35,799 nucleotides of DNA, taken from the IMG/VR virus record IMGVR_UViG_3300037316_000006, positions 1 through 35,799 of that record; one strand, given 5' to 3'. Below the pieces are notes generated by a model. The model worked only from the letters and a program-made list of their open reading frames with translations, was not told where the DNA came from and did not search any database. The position numbers were made by a program, and so were the translations under genes. Below are positions 16,330 through 24,944 of this stretch, one piece after another. The stretch's first letter is position 1; each line of letters starts with the position of its first letter. The DNA comes from a virus.

Positions 16330-18396
16330 ATGCCATGTAGACCTTTGACATCAACACAGCTTGCACCACCACCATTTGGAGGTTCTGGATTTTCCCCCCA
16401 GCTACCTAATCTAAACATACCATTTGGATCACAAGGTATGCCAGATTTATCCGAACTATACCAAATACTTGCATTTATAACTCCAGCTGGAACATTTAGA
16501 CCACATTTTGATCCACATTATTTAAATAATGTATATGGCGCTATCAATGATCTTTTATCAAAATTTATGCCATTTTTAATGATATATAAATTTTTATTAC
16601 CAGTTTTAAATCTAATTTTATGTATAATTGAAGTGCTATGCGCGTTAATGAATCCGTTTGCATTATCGAGGGCAATTTCTAGATTATTTCGTGTTTGCAT
16701 ACCAGAATTTTTAGCTTTGTTTCCATTCTTTGCTCTTATTATTATGATTATATCGTTACTACTTCTTATTATATCATTAATTATATACCTTATAGAAAGA
16801 ATAATTATAATTATGGAAATACTTATTGCTAACGTAATAGCATTAGGGCGAGCCGTTCAGAGAAATGAGGGCGATAGTATAGTTGCAATTTTAATAAAGA
16901 TAGGCGATCTTCTATGTTTTCTACAAAATCTATTTATCATATTTGGCGTTATTCTATTAATAGTTGAGATTATAAAAGCTATTCTTTCTCTTGGTTTTAA
17001 TATACCTCCTTGTGGAAGCGGATCAAGTTGTTGTGATAGCACTGTATGTCCACAGTTTATACAGCAGAATGGAAATTTAACATCATCAACTGGTAATTTC
17101 TTATATTATAATCAAGTTGGTATTGATAGTGGTCTAATATTGCCCGCCGGTTTCCCACCAATTGTAAAAACCGTACGATCAGAAAGTTGGCAATTTTATG
17201 ATCCAAAGCTTACTCAATCGCAAGCTTTTATTAACATAACGAACGCGTTTGATTTGCCGGCAGGAACATCGAAAGTATTTTTCCCAGGAGGCACAAATTA
17301 TACAGCATCAACGTCTCCTTCATCAGTTCCATATACAATTAGTTTTCGGTTTTTCTACAATCCAACAGCTTTCAATGTAACAGATCTAAAAGGCCCAAGA
17401 TATGTTCGAGCAAACAATGTAATAGTTCAAAACCCACCAACATCCGGAGTAGCATCATATACTGGACATGGTTTTGTGGCCCCTTTCAATGGAACGATCG
17501 ATCTAATTGGCGGAACTATGACAGAGGATGACGGAACCGATATTATCAATTCACAAGGACAAACAACTACACTAAATGCATTTATACACATACCAGTTTC
17601 TAATTCTGGGGTTGCAACAAATGACGGAGTACTATTTTCAGATCTCACATACACATTTACTATTAACTACGAAGTTCTTATGGGAGCTTCATTAATAACG
17701 GTCGGGTGTATGCCATCGGTTACAGCTGACAAGGATTTTATTAATAACACACTTGGTACGCAATTCAACACAAATGGCACTAAACTGGCCGCAATACCAT
17801 TACCAGATATTGCTACTGCTCAAGACTGTCTAACATCAGCCGTTACACAATTTACACAAAGCATATCGGTTGATACTGCTAATGCTTTTCAATCAAACAT
17901 AACTAATTGTTTAAACACACTACAAGATCAAGCACAAACAGCATTAGTATCGGTTATAAATGCAGGTTATGATCCATATAAAAGCACATTCTCGTTAGAT
18001 CCGGCTATCCAATTTACAAGTCTTCCAATTGTTGTTTCAATCTCACTAAATGAGAGTTCAGGGCAATCAATGACTACTAATTTACCAGGAGCAGCCGCGG
18101 CACAATTGGCAACCGGTCTTTCTGGTGTTGCAACGCTTGGAACTCTTGGGCAATTTTCATATGACGGACATGGTTTATTTCTTGTCAATATTACAAGCAA
18201 TCAACCAGGTAATGGAAAAATAAAAATAGCATTTGATAATTCATATATTAGCGTTCTCAATAACCCAACAGATATTACACAATCGCCATCTGTTATAGTT
18301 ACAGAAGTTCCATATACATTTGTTTCATCACCAGCCATATCTTCTGGTCAACCAAGAAGAAATGAAGGTGATATTGCAAGAGAGGGCGCAATTTAA
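16330..18396 (+). CDS. Baseplate-locus protein with a very hydrophobic, multi-span N-terminal region
   Basis: A 688-residue protein I cannot assign to a family. Residues 1-75 are Pro/Gly/Phe-rich. Residues about 79-221 are strongly hydrophobic: MPFLMIYKFLLPVLNLILCI, FPFFALIIMIISLLLLIISL, then YLIERIIIIMEILIANVIAL, a short polar break (AVQRNEGD), and LFIIFGVILLIVEIIKAILS. This suggests three to five membrane-spanning or tightly buried helices. A Cys-rich turn follows (Cys228, 234, 235, 240), which could bind metal or form disulfides. Residues 245-688 are beta-rich and soluble-looking, with Thr/Asn-rich strands. It lies between the spike and the gp25-like wedge and overlaps the next gene (TAATG), so it should be made with the baseplate. 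AAAGGA lies 10 nt before the ATG. A membrane-contact or channel role in genome entry is a hypothesis. Confidence 0.6.
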   Translation: MPCRPLTSTQLAPPPFGGSGFSPQLPNLNIPFGSQGMPDLSELYQILAFITPAGTFRPHFDPHYLNNVYGAINDLLSKFMPFLMIYKFLLPVLNLILCIIEVLCALMNPFALSRAISRLFRVCIPEFLALFPFFALIIMIISLLLLIISLIIYLIERIIIIMEILIANVIALGRAVQRNEGDSIVAILIKIGDLLCFLQNLFIIFGVILLIVEIIKAILSLGFNIPPCGSGSSCCDSTVCPQFIQQNGNLTSSTGNFLYYNQVGIDSGLILPAGFPPIVKTVRSESWQFYDPKLTQSQAFINITNAFDLPAGTSKVFFPGGTNYTASTSPSSVPYTISFRFFYNPTAFNVTDLKGPRYVRANNVIVQNPPTSGVASYTGHGFVAPFNGTIDLIGGTMTEDDGTDIINSQGQTTTLNAFIHIPVSNSGVATNDGVLFSDLTYTFTINYEVLMGASLITVGCMPSVTADKDFINNTLGTQFNTNGTKLAAIPLPDIATAQDCLTSAVTQFTQSISVDTANAFQSNITNCLNTLQDQAQTALVSVINAGYDPYKSTFSLDPAIQFTSLPIVVSISLNESSGQSMTTNLPGAAAAQLATGLSGVATLGTLGQFSYDGHGLFLVNITSNQPGNGKIKIAFDNSYISVLNNPTDITQSPSVIVTEVPYTFVSSPAISSGQPRRNEGDIAREGAI

Positions 18397-20105
18397 TGGA
18401 TCAGCAACAGAATCCGACAACATCACAAAACTCACAAGATAATCAAACACAATATTATGATGATCAAGAAACATTTAATGTAGATTTTGATAAATTATAT
18501 TCATCATTTGTTTCTTCTATTGACGCATTACGATCTCATTTTAATGCATTGGCAACAAACGCGCAGGAACTTAATACTCCACAATATCAAGAATCACGTT
18601 GTCATACATTCTATAGAATGATTGGGTTTCCGATAGTAGCGGATAGTGGCAGCTATCATAGTCCAGGTTTTGATCCCAATCTAAACACAAATTCAGTTCA
18701 GGCGGCAGTTAATAAATCAATAGATAGCGTAATAGCAAATAATATAGATATAACAAATCAATTTAAAAAAAGAGAACAAATTTTTAAGGACTTTAATAAG
18801 ATTTTTTCAAATGGCGGTATAAATGCGCAGTCAGTAGCACTTGGATCGATATTTATAAGATCGTTCAAAAAACAATTTTCAACCACAGCCACCGATCCAT
18901 TGGTGGCAGATCCTTCGCAAATACAGAATATATTTGAGCGAGTAACAGAAGTTGATGATTTCTATGGGCCACAGGGGTTTACTGGGACAACATCATTTTC
19001 AGGATATACTGTCCTTACTTCTAGGCATTTATTAAAACCATTTGTTGTTGATCCGAGAATTGATATTGCTATTAGACCAAACACAAATAGGATATGTGCT
19101 CCATTTCTTAAAGACAAATCGCAAACAAAGATATTTCAATCATCTGCTGGTGTCTCAGAAAGCTTGAAAAGGCCGTATATTGAGCGAGTTATATCGGTAA
19201 GATTTAATAATAGTAATGAGGCTAATAGTCAAGTACCCGGTAATGTATCACCAAGCGTACAACCAACCGGCACATATGTTCAAGGTATTATAAATGATAT
19301 AAAGGCTAATGATAATATAACAGATCCAGATCTAATTGCAGCAGCTACCAATATTTTGGGACAACTATACTCTGATGAACTTGTAATATTTAATAATTAC
19401 TATAAAATTATAAGGGTAATAATTAAAGAGCTGGTTTCATCTATTAGAGATGTTCAAGCTATTAGGCAAAATATCAATTTCGATCCAATACCAAGCTCAA
19501 CAGGCGGTGTTGAGGCTGGCACAGATGGAGGAGTTTTAGCGGCTATTGATCCGTTATCATCGGGGACAAGAGATAATAATAATCGAATAGGTGAAACTGA
19601 TATACTAAAACAAAATATGAAAAAGGCACTAAATGATATTACATTGGATACAGGATTACAAGGACTACCAGATCCTGGAGATTTTGCATTTTCAAATCTA
19701 GATGATAGCGTGTTTTCTATACAAAAGAATATACAACAGTCATATTCTGAAAATATAACAAATTTAACAAATATACGAAATCAACTTGGAAATAGTGGTA
19801 TAAACGATCTTCGTAATATAGAAATAATAATGGGTGAATTTAGCGGTCTTGGATTAATTGATATGATTGCAATACAGGCGGCATTATGGGTTATGCCACA
19901 GAACAGTTTGCTTGGACTTATTGATCTAAATGCATTTACGCGAATGCAAACATATAGAAAAACTACAATTAATCTAAATGGAGCTACACAGAATGATATC
20001 ATGACATCTCTAATGGATTTTGAGAAAACTTTAACTACCATATATTTACTAATACAGGACTACTATGACAGTATTTATGATGGTAGCTCTTCATCGATAC
20101 CCTAA
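18396..20105 (+). CDS. Uncharacterised baseplate-locus structural protein
   Basis: A 569-residue protein with no domain I recognise. The first 30 residues are Gln/Asn-rich and probably disordered. The remainder is mixed helix and loop: FDKLYSSFVSSIDALRSHFN (about residues 31-50), an Arg/Lys helix FKKREQIFKDFNKIF, a beta-like segment FTGTTSFSGYTVLTSRHLL, a helical hairpin around ELVIFNNYYKIIRVIIKELV, and a C-terminal helical domain (FEKTLTTIYLLIQDYYDSIY). It starts by a TAATG overlap with the hydrophobic protein upstream, so the two are probably translated together and may form a complex. Being placed between spike and gp25-like genes makes a baseplate component likely. No membrane spans or enzyme motifs were seen. 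Confidence 0.6.
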   Translation: MDQQQNPTTSQNSQDNQTQYYDDQETFNVDFDKLYSSFVSSIDALRSHFNALATNAQELNTPQYQESRCHTFYRMIGFPIVADSGSYHSPGFDPNLNTNSVQAAVNKSIDSVIANNIDITNQFKKREQIFKDFNKIFSNGGINAQSVALGSIFIRSFKKQFSTTATDPLVADPSQIQNIFERVTEVDDFYGPQGFTGTTSFSGYTVLTSRHLLKPFVVDPRIDIAIRPNTNRICAPFLKDKSQTKIFQSSAGVSESLKRPYIERVISVRFNNSNEANSQVPGNVSPSVQPTGTYVQGIINDIKANDNITDPDLIAAATNILGQLYSDELVIFNNYYKIIRVIIKELVSSIRDVQAIRQNINFDPIPSSTGGVEAGTDGGVLAAIDPLSSGTRDNNNRIGETDILKQNMKKALNDITLDTGLQGLPDPGDFAFSNLDDSVFSIQKNIQQSYSENITNLTNIRNQLGNSGINDLRNIEIIMGEFSGLGLIDMIAIQAALWVMPQNSLLGLIDLNAFTRMQTYRKTTINLNGATQNDIMTSLMDFEKTLTTIYLLIQDYYDSIYDGSSSSIP

Positions 20106-20132
20106 TATACTCGCATAGCATAGAGGTTTGCA

Positions 20133-20564
20133 ATGTCTTTTGATCTAGCCGTAATGAATGGAGATTTGGTAATTAAAAGTGGTGATCTTGCACAGATTAC
20201 TGGAGAGGATAAGCTGGTTCAAGATCTACTAAAAATAGCTTTAACAACGGCTGGATCAAATCCGTTACAACCCTGGTATGGTAGCCTTTTATCGCAATCA
20301 CTAATTGGATCATATATTAATTCTAGTGTTGTTATTTCAGTAGCCCAATCACAATTACAAAACGCAATACAAAATTTACAAACATTACAGCAATTACAAG
20401 TTCAGAGCGGGCAATCGGTTAGTCCGGCAGAACAGATTGCGTCAATAAAAAATGTGTCGATAGTTAAAAATACGATAGATCCAAGATTATATCAAGTAGT
20501 AATTCAAGTAATAAATCGTCAGTTCGGAACAGTAAGCGCAACATTTGGAGTTAATAATACATAA
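20133..20564 (+). CDS. gp25-like baseplate wedge protein
   Basis: A 143-residue protein of the size of T4 gp25 and the related W/XkdS-type wedge proteins, located immediately before the J-like gene as in P2-like and T4-like loci. The N-terminus MSFDLAVMNGDLVIKSGDLA, then ITGEDKLVQDLLKIALT and NPLQPWYGS, matches the family pattern: a short beta hairpin with G-D-L, a helix, and a region in which the P-x-YGS loop closes the domain. The C-terminal strands (YQVVIQVINRQFGTVSATFG) also fit. A Gln-rich helix (residues about 68-100) is somewhat longer than usual. In T4, gp25 nucleates sheath assembly at the wedge. AGAGGT precedes the ATG by about 7 nt. Confidence 0.78.
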   Translation: MSFDLAVMNGDLVIKSGDLAQITGEDKLVQDLLKIALTTAGSNPLQPWYGSLLSQSLIGSYINSSVVISVAQSQLQNAIQNLQTLQQLQVQSGQSVSPAEQIASIKNVSIVKNTIDPRLYQVVIQVINRQFGTVSATFGVNNT

Positions 20565-20567
20565 TAG

Positions 20568-20576
20568 TGATATATA
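20568..20576 (+). promoter_or_regulatory. TGATATATA motif, copy 2 (candidate late promoter or processing site)
   Basis: Identical to the 9-base motif before the 16330 gene. It begins 4 nt after the gp25-like stop codon and ends 17 nt before the J-like ATG, followed by TAGGA. Function is unproven. Confidence 0.3.
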
Positions 20577-20593
20577 ATAGAGTAGGATAATTA

Positions 20594-23500
20594 ATGGTTA
20601 ATATTCGCAGCACAAACCAAATTGTATTAAGTCTTATTGATTTTTTTAAAACAGCACTGCCTAATGCTGATATAAAACCAGGCAGTGTAATTAGAGACTT
20701 AATGATTGATGGCCCATCATCTCAAATAGCATTATTATATGATAGTCTTTCTAAAATATCAAATCTACAATCATTACGGCTAGTTATGGGCAGTGACTTG
20801 GATCGATTAGCACAAAACTTTGGTAGCACCAGGAATAGTCCAACCAAATCATCTGGAGTAGCATTACTAACGTTTTCATCAATTCCGGCCACCGTAGCAA
20901 TAAATTCAGGTTCACTGCTTACTGCATCTAATGGATCTACTTTTTCTGTGTTAAATGGTATATCTGTTAATTCAGCCTCAGCTAACACATATAAATCTAC
21001 GGCAGTTCAATATCAAGCCAATCTTGCATTTCTTGGTATTACAGATCAATATGCTGTTGAGGTTTCTGTTCAGGCAACAACTCCGGGGTCTGCTGGGAAT
21101 ATATCACAATACGCAATTAATACAACATCAATTCCAGGCGTATCAAATGCAACAAACACTTATCCATTTACTGGCGGTGCTGACCAAGAGACAGACGCGT
21201 CATTTAGAAACCGTGTTCTTGCTATATTTAGTGGATCTAATATAGGAACTGCTTTAGGGTATAAAAATTTGGCATTATCAAATACTGCAGTTTCAGACGC
21301 GGTTGTCATAGGGCCAGGAAACCCATTAATGATCCGAGATGGAACAGTTGTTATTCAAAATCCTGATGGAACATTTACAATTATTTCGGAAGGAACGGGC
21401 GGAAAAGTAGATATTCTAATTCTAGGATCAATATTAAGCACATTTACTGATACATTTATATATTTAGATAAAAGCAATGATAATGACCCGTCTAATTCAC
21501 TAAATAATTTTGTTCTTGGACAAATAATAGGAGATGCTAATAAGACAATAACACAAAAGCGATTAGATGATATAACAAATGGAACACTACCAGCGCAGCC
21601 AGTACAGGAAATACTTTCGGTAACGGGTACTTTAAGTGGAAGCAATTTTATTTCAGCATCAACTAATAGTTTAGGAATAACAACTGGTAATTATAGCTTA
21701 ATTAAGGACACAGGTAATTATGCTGGTAGCCCTTGGGGATTTGATACATTTCATTGGACATCAAACCAGATAGTGTTCAATGAAGATTTAATTAAATCGC
21801 AGTTTAATGGGCAAGATCCAACAACTTTTTCTGGTGTTTTGGAAATACCGAATATTACACAAAATATATCAATTACAAATGAGAATAGCAACGTATCATT
21901 AACAAACAACACTGTTATACAATTACTACATATACCAGCCACTAATGTTACACGAGTATTTAATACTAATACTGGTGAAAGCTATACTGTAATAAACCAA
22001 AATTTTGCAGGCACAGGAAGCACAAACACAAGCGGACAAATACAAATTTCAGGGAACACACTGCCATCAACTAGCGATATATTACAGGTAGATTATACAT
22101 GGGTTGTGTCTTACGATCCATATAGCGATTATGATGGCAAATATCTAAATAATAACCCTCGAATTTCTGGCGATAGTGTGGATTGGGGTATTTCAAATAT
22201 AGTTAGAGATGAACGTGTTTTATTTGCCGTGAATTCGTCAAATACTTTTTTCATAGGCTCAACATCGCTGCCTGTAACAACAGTTGTGTCTGCTAATATA
22301 TTTTCTTCTACTAGGGGGGTAGTTGTTACAAGCACAGTACCAAATTTTACTAATAGGTTAATGGTTAATATTGCCGCAATCGACATATCAATGAATACAA
22401 TTGAGTTGATCAGGCTTTCTGATACACCACATGAAGTTTATAATACGGCAGAAGGAGATGGGTTTTTAATTAACAAAAGAATAGTAGTAGGAACACAAAT
22501 AAAATATAACACGCTTGTAATTCTGCCAACTGATACAACCGCAGTCTTGGGCAGTATAATTGAGATAATATATAACCCAACTGATGTATTTAATATGGTT
22601 GGATCTACTGGTAGTTTTTCTGGCAATCAAATAACGGTACCGGTAGACAATGTTTCACCAGAAGTATTCGTTGCAGATACTTTTGTATTATGGCAGATTT
22701 TTAGTAACAACGCCGTGATAGCATCAGGTAGTGATGGATATATAATACCAATATCAGGAGATCCTCTTCAAGCTGATTTTTATAGTCCATCAAACAGTTT
22801 TGCCGGCATCTCTATAAGCGACACAATAGTTATTATGGATAGCACGTCAAGCGTATCAAATAATGGTGTATTTGCTATTATAAAAGTTCCACCAGCAACA
22901 GCATCAAACAACATAACAATACAAAAATCAAATCAAATATATATGGACGTTACATATATAGCAAACGTTCCAAATTTGCTTACAGTTGGTATTACAAATT
23001 TCCCAATTAGCAGGGCCGGCAATGGATATATTTTAAATAATAGCGTTGGGTCCGTGAATGTAGTTGAATCAAATACTATGAGAAGAGAAAATCAAACGAT
23101 ACAACTCAACGGATCAAGTCAAACATATGTAACATTGAGTATAGATAATGTCGAGTTTTCGTTATCACCATCTCAAATTGTGTCTGTTATAGATCTAACA
23201 TCACAATTAGAAATATGGAATATAGATTTTCCAGGTACAGTATCTACAAATGCAAATAATGATTATGTGTTGACATTTTCTGGTTTTAATTCTCCCACAG
23301 CTGGTGATAATGTACTTATAATTTATTTTGCGCAGGACGTAGCTCGTGTACAGCCGTTTACTTTCTATAACCAAATTTTTAAGATTGATTTTCAAAGTTT
23401 ATTATTTAACTTTACTACCAATAATTTCTATGTACCAGTTCAAAACTTTATTCATGAAATTGGAATTACGTTTGACATAATTGATACAACAACCGGAATG

Positions 23501-24940
23501 ACAATTGGATCAGCTACAGATGGTTATATTTCTGCCGTATCATCAAATGCCGCCATTGCAACTTTTGGCAGTGATACATTCAATTTCGCAAATATTGATG
23601 ATCTTACTGGTAAAACAATAAGATTAATAAATACTGTTAATGTCAATAACAAAGGTTTCTATGACATATTCTCAATTATTTCTAATAACAGTATAACGAT
23701 CGGCTTGCCACTTGCTAATTTTGATGTAAATCAAGTTAGTGTTGTTAGGATTAGAGATGGTAAAGATCTATGGACAACTTCTGGCACAATAGATGCGTTA
23801 AATAACATACTAAACCTGCCACAAAATGTACTAGCAATACAAAATGACGTCGTGGCTGTAATTCTATTTGGTAATAAGGCACTTCACCAATCACCAACTA
23901 AAATATCAGTAACTGTAGCAGACCAGGTTGTTAATACTGGCATTGTAACAATTGCGGGCACCACTGTAACACAAGTAGCGTCCATTATATTCCCAGCAAT
24001 AAATAATGGATTACGACAAAACGCATTATCAGCATTTAAAACATTTCTTGGATTAAGCTCTAATGCAAATATATCATCAAATAACTATATAGTTAGGGTT
24101 GTAAGTGTTAAAAAAGTGATAACAACTACCAACAATCAAATATTAAATACTGCTGCAACATACGATATTTTTGGAACCACATTATCTAATAACTCACTAT
24201 ATCCAAACGAGATGTTAGAAAATGAAACCATTCAAAATACAGAGTTCATTCTTCCAGCTACGATAAATAATATAAATAACACACCAAAAATAGGCGATAG
24301 TTTATTAATAACTTTTTATTATGCAACAGATGGTAATTCGGAAAATTTGTATTTCACTAAAAATGGAACACTATATACAAATAATAAATTTGCACTAGTA
24401 GATCAAATATATATATCAAGCGGATTTAATTCATCTCAATCAACAAGATTTACTGTTGCAGCATTCACGCAACCAGCAACTGGTTCACGATATGACGCAT
24501 TTTATAATTATCTAGCACCAAAAGAAAATGAAAGGATATTAATACAATATAACTATAATCAGCTAATAACTAATGTGACATTTACAATAGAAAATGCAAG
24601 ACCGATTGATGCTGATGTTCTTGTTAAAGCTGCTGCAGAGGTTCTTGTTGATGTAACATTAAGCGTAATTGTTTCTCAAACAAACATTAATAGTGCCGCA
24701 ATTGTTTTACAAAATGTTAAAAATGCAATCACGGGAACTATAAATACAAACACACTGGGTGCTACAATTTACTCATCGGCACTTATAGCTACTGCACAAG
24801 GAATAACTGGTGTAAATCTCGTAACAATTAATTATTTTAATAAGGATGGGTCTGCTGGACAAGTATCATCCTTAACTTGTCAAGAAAATCAATATTTTGT
24901 TGCAAACACTATAACTGTTAATCAGCAAATAGCATCGTAA
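20594..24940 (+). CDS. Baseplate J-like wedge protein with large insertions (1448 aa)
   Basis: A baseplate wedge protein of the phage J/Mu gp47/T4 gp6 group, which forms the ring that changes shape on contraction. The N-terminal 230 residues follow the family closely: IKPGSVIRDLMIDGP, GSDLDRLAQNFGSTRNSPTK, a beta domain with PATVAINSGSLLTASNGSTF, VQATTPGSAGNISQYAIN and PFTGGADQETDASFRNRVLA. The C-terminal 100 residues also look J-like (DADVLVKAAAEVLVDVTLSV, then ALIATAQGITGVNLVTINYF). Between them, about 1000 residues of beta-rich sequence are inserted, including two copies of a module shared with other genes here (residues 697-779 and 957-1037). P2 J is about 300 residues, so the insertion is very large. 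TAGGA lies 6 nt before the ATG. It follows the gp25-like gene, as expected. Confidence 0.85.
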   Translation: MVNIRSTNQIVLSLIDFFKTALPNADIKPGSVIRDLMIDGPSSQIALLYDSLSKISNLQSLRLVMGSDLDRLAQNFGSTRNSPTKSSGVALLTFSSIPATVAINSGSLLTASNGSTFSVLNGISVNSASANTYKSTAVQYQANLAFLGITDQYAVEVSVQATTPGSAGNISQYAINTTSIPGVSNATNTYPFTGGADQETDASFRNRVLAIFSGSNIGTALGYKNLALSNTAVSDAVVIGPGNPLMIRDGTVVIQNPDGTFTIISEGTGGKVDILILGSILSTFTDTFIYLDKSNDNDPSNSLNNFVLGQIIGDANKTITQKRLDDITNGTLPAQPVQEILSVTGTLSGSNFISASTNSLGITTGNYSLIKDTGNYAGSPWGFDTFHWTSNQIVFNEDLIKSQFNGQDPTTFSGVLEIPNITQNISITNENSNVSLTNNTVIQLLHIPATNVTRVFNTNTGESYTVINQNFAGTGSTNTSGQIQISGNTLPSTSDILQVDYTWVVSYDPYSDYDGKYLNNNPRISGDSVDWGISNIVRDERVLFAVNSSNTFFIGSTSLPVTTVVSANIFSSTRGVVVTSTVPNFTNRLMVNIAAIDISMNTIELIRLSDTPHEVYNTAEGDGFLINKRIVVGTQIKYNTLVILPTDTTAVLGSIIEIIYNPTDVFNMVGSTGSFSGNQITVPVDNVSPEVFVADTFVLWQIFSNNAVIASGSDGYIIPISGDPLQADFYSPSNSFAGISISDTIVIMDSTSSVSNNGVFAIIKVPPATASNNITIQKSNQIYMDVTYIANVPNLLTVGITNFPISRAGNGYILNNSVGSVNVVESNTMRRENQTIQLNGSSQTYVTLSIDNVEFSLSPSQIVSVIDLTSQLEIWNIDFPGTVSTNANNDYVLTFSGFNSPTAGDNVLIIYFAQDVARVQPFTFYNQIFKIDFQSLLFNFTTNNFYVPVQNFIHEIGITFDIIDTTTGMTIGSATDGYISAVSSNAAIATFGSDTFNFANIDDLTGKTIRLINTVNVNNKGFYDIFSIISNNSITIGLPLANFDVNQVSVVRIRDGKDLWTTSGTIDALNNILNLPQNVLAIQNDVVAVILFGNKALHQSPTKISVTVADQVVNTGIVTIAGTTVTQVASIIFPAINNGLRQNALSAFKTFLGLSSNANISSNNYIVRVVSVKKVITTTNNQILNTAATYDIFGTTLSNNSLYPNEMLENETIQNTEFILPATINNINNTPKIGDSLLITFYYATDGNSENLYFTKNGTLYTNNKFALVDQIYISSGFNSSQSTRFTVAAFTQPATGSRYDAFYNYLAPKENERILIQYNYNQLITNVTFTIENARPIDADVLVKAAAEVLVDVTLSVIVSQTNINSAAIVLQNVKNAITGTINTNTLGATIYSSALIATAQGITGVNLVTINYFNKDGSAGQVSSLTCQENQYFVANTITVNQQIAS
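22682..22930 (+). repeat. Recurrent virion module, copy 2 (in the J-like protein)
   Basis: Residues 697-779 of the J-like protein. It starts LWQIFSNNAVIASGSDGYI, has ADFYSPSNSFAGISISDTIV, then NNGVFAIIKV, and ends NNITIQKS. It aligns almost without gaps to the copy in the dockerin protein (WQI...ASGxDGxI...DTIV...NNGxFxI...NNITIQK). The two share an exact 18-base DNA run, AACATAACAATACAAAAA, at 22910-22927 and 33625-33642. Confidence 0.75.
23462..23704 (+). repeat. Recurrent virion module, copy 3 (second copy in the J-like protein)
   Basis: Residues 957-1037 of the J-like protein: GITFDIIDTTTGMTIGSATD, then GYISAVSSNAAIATFGSDTF, then LTGKTIRLIN, an NNKGFYDIF turn, and NNSITIG. It has the same order of conserved positions as copy 2 but is more diverged at the DNA level. 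Confidence 0.65.
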
Positions 24941-24944
24941 AATA

